This document shows positions 62,968 through 64,000 of a stretch of DNA of 64,000 nt, in pieces. The notes below the pieces were generated by a model that was given only the letters and a program-made list of their open reading frames with translations, did no database searches and was not told the DNA's origin. Source of the stretch: Comamonas testosteroni ATCC 11996 (GTDB lineage Bacteria > Pseudomonadota > Gammaproteobacteria > Burkholderiales > Burkholderiaceae_C); NCBI RefSeq assembly GCF_000241525.1, contig NZ_AHIL01000043.1:1-64000 (forward strand), written 5' to 3'. The translations under genes were made by a program, and so were the position numbers. Each line of letters opens with the position of its first letter. Positions within the stretch are counted from its first letter, which is position 1.

Positions 62968-63474
62968 CTAGGCCAGGGAGCTGAGAGACAGAGGGGGCGC
63001 GCGTGCAGCCAGCGGCGCTGCAATAAAGACGGATCTGGGCGCGGGAGCAAAAGGCCGGGGGATGAAGCTGTCCGGTGGCGGCGCACTGAAAGCAAGCACG
63101 GCCACAGGCCCGGCATAGCCGTGATTGGCCTGGTCCAGCAGCTGGCATTCTGCCGGTCCATGACCGGCAAACAGCGCATGCACCCAGGACAGGTCCGAGG
63201 CGCAGTTGCTGCGGTCGGCCTGGCAATCTCCCGCCACTTCGGCAGAGGCTGCCGATAGCGCGGGTGCCGCATGGCTGTGCGCCGCATAGATCTTGCCCCC
63301 GGGCGAGCTGCCCAGGTGAACAGCACGGTGCATCTGGCCCAGCGTCGGCCCCAGCACCATGGCCAGGGCCAGCAGGCCCATCAGCCAGCGCATCACCCAG
63401 ATTTCGCGCAGACACAGACGACCGTCAGCAGGGGCTGAGCGGGTGGGTCGACGCAGATGGGAGTGAAGTGACAC
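62968..63474 (-). CDS. small exported protein, DUF2946-like
   Basis: 168 aa (M28 at 63393 is an alternative start that begins directly with the hydrophobic segment MRWLMGLLALAMVLGPTLGQ). Conserved-looking parts are GDCQADRSNCASDLSWVHAL and ECQLLDQANHG, followed by a Pro-rich tail. Cys and His suggest metal or disulfide chemistry. It precedes the TonB receptor on the same strand by 160 bases, as DUF2946 genes often do near metal receptors. Function unknown. Confidence 0.6.
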   Translation of the reverse strand: MSLHSHLRRPTRSAPADGRLCLREIWVMRWLMGLLALAMVLGPTLGQMHRAVHLGSSPGGKIYAAHSHAAPALSAASAEVAGDCQADRSNCASDLSWVHALFAGHGPAECQLLDQANHGYAGPVAVLAFSAPPPDSFIPRPFAPAPRSVFIAAPLAARAPPLSLSSLA

Positions 63475-63565
63475 GTTATGGAGCTAGTTCAGCCTCGGAC
63501 GGTGCGAAAGCGGCCAAGGGTTGCAGAGTGTATCTGCACTCCGGGCCATACGCTGACAGACTGGC

Positions 63566-64000
63566 TTAATCCTTGAGCCAGCGTGAAAACGCTTTCTGGA
63601 ACTTCTGCACCTTGGGGCCCACCACGAAAGCGCAGTACCCCTGGCCGGGGTGCTGCAGAAAATAGTCCTGGTGATAGTCTTCGGCAGGCCAGTAATTGGT
63701 CAGGGGCTCGATCTGAGTGACCATGGGCGCATCAAATGCTTTTTCGTTCTGCATTTCCTGCAGCAATGCCTGTGCCTCGGCCGTTTGCTGCGCGTCGGTG
63801 GTGAAGATCGCGCTGCGGTACTGCGTGCCCACGTCGTTGCCCTGGCGGTTCAGTGTGGTCGGATCATGGGTGCCGAAGAAGATCAGCAACACATCGCGCA
63901 GGCTGATGACCGCGGGGTCGAACTCAAGCTTCACCACCTCGGCATGGCCGGTCTGTCCGGTACAGATATCGTCGTAGCTGGGATGATCCAGGTGGCCATT
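63566..64000 (-). CDS. msrA: peptide-methionine (S)-S-oxide reductase MsrA, N-terminus cut by window
   Basis: Frame open to the right edge; 144 residues are visible. It reads NGHLDHPSYDDICTGQTGHA, EVVKLEFDPAVISL, then FFGTHDPTTLNRQGNDVGTQ, YRSAIF and the C-terminal YHQDYFLQHPGQGYC. The catalytic Cys (GCFW motif) lies outside the window. It repairs oxidised methionine. The stop is at 63566-63568. Confidence 0.95.
   Translation of the reverse strand, partial: NGHLDHPSYDDICTGQTGHAEVVKLEFDPAVISLRDVLLIFFGTHDPTTLNRQGNDVGTQYRSAIFTTDAQQTAEAQALLQEMQNEKAFDAPMVTQIEPLTNYWPAEDYHQDYFLQHPGQGYCAFVVGPKVQKFQKAFSRWLKD

Noticed and set aside
1-64000. CRISPR arrays, rRNA and tRNA genes
   Set aside because: No regularly spaced repeats and no recognisable rRNA or tRNA sequence were seen by eye; a covariance-model scan was not possible.

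Overview
The window looks like a chromosomal segment of a betaproteobacterium of the Comamonadaceae, most likely Comamonas or a close relative. This is inferred from the GC-rich codon use and the gene types in the right-hand 10 kb (gloA, SnoaL-like, OmpA-like, chaC, sodC, pdxH, TonB receptor, msrA); no database search was possible. About 50 kb on the left is foreign DNA: a metal-resistance cargo followed by the transfer module of an integrative and conjugative element (ICE) of the genomic-island T4SS type (SXT/TOL TraD, TraC/VirB4, PFL_47xx-family proteins, MobH relaxase).

Layout. 1-0.95 kb: 3' end of an IS3-family transposase. 1.1-9.8 kb: a czc-type efflux system, with a sensor/regulator pair divergent from czcCBA and followed by a small periplasmic DUF4148 protein. 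10-11.6 kb: an AT-rich eptA-like phosphoethanolamine transferase. Three promoters here (czcC, DUF4148, eptA) carry the same CusR/CzcR-like box, so metal efflux and lipid A modification may be one regulon. 11.8-12.2 kb: an IS3 orfA remnant joined to the broken 3' end of a CusF-like copper chaperone gene. 12.5-19.6 kb: a pbr-like lead-resistance cluster with an FTR1/cytochrome c permease, UppP, LspA, a P-type ATPase with four N-terminal metal-binding repeats, and a divergent MerR regulator with a 19-bp-spacer promoter.

20.1-39.5 kb: one tightly overlapping minus-strand tra operon, running from a PilL-like gene through traD and traC to traG. It includes a 56-aa ORF nested by 4-base overlaps between traD and its upstream gene. 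39.5-40 kb: an intergenic region with three inverted repeats. 40-44.2 kb: a PHP-domain/SMC-like ATPase (TrlF type) and an HNH endonuclease, probably defence cargo. 44.5-48.8 kb: a 182-aa unknown protein translationally coupled to the MobH relaxase traI, then a Cys-rich unknown ORF with iteron-like internal repeats. 49.1-52 kb: a small HTH-like protein, a DUF4124-like exported protein and an OLD-family ATPase/nuclease.

52.3-54.4 kb is a junction zone: an IS5-family remnant fused in frame to an unrelated C-terminal domain, then a coupled two-gene cassette whose second gene resembles ADP-ribosyltransferase toxins. From 54.6 kb the genes look like ordinary host chromosome, with clean terminators. 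No ICE integrase, att repeat, tRNA, rRNA or CRISPR array was found. The only tyrosine recombinase (59.5 kb) lies in host DNA and lacks expected catalytic histidines.
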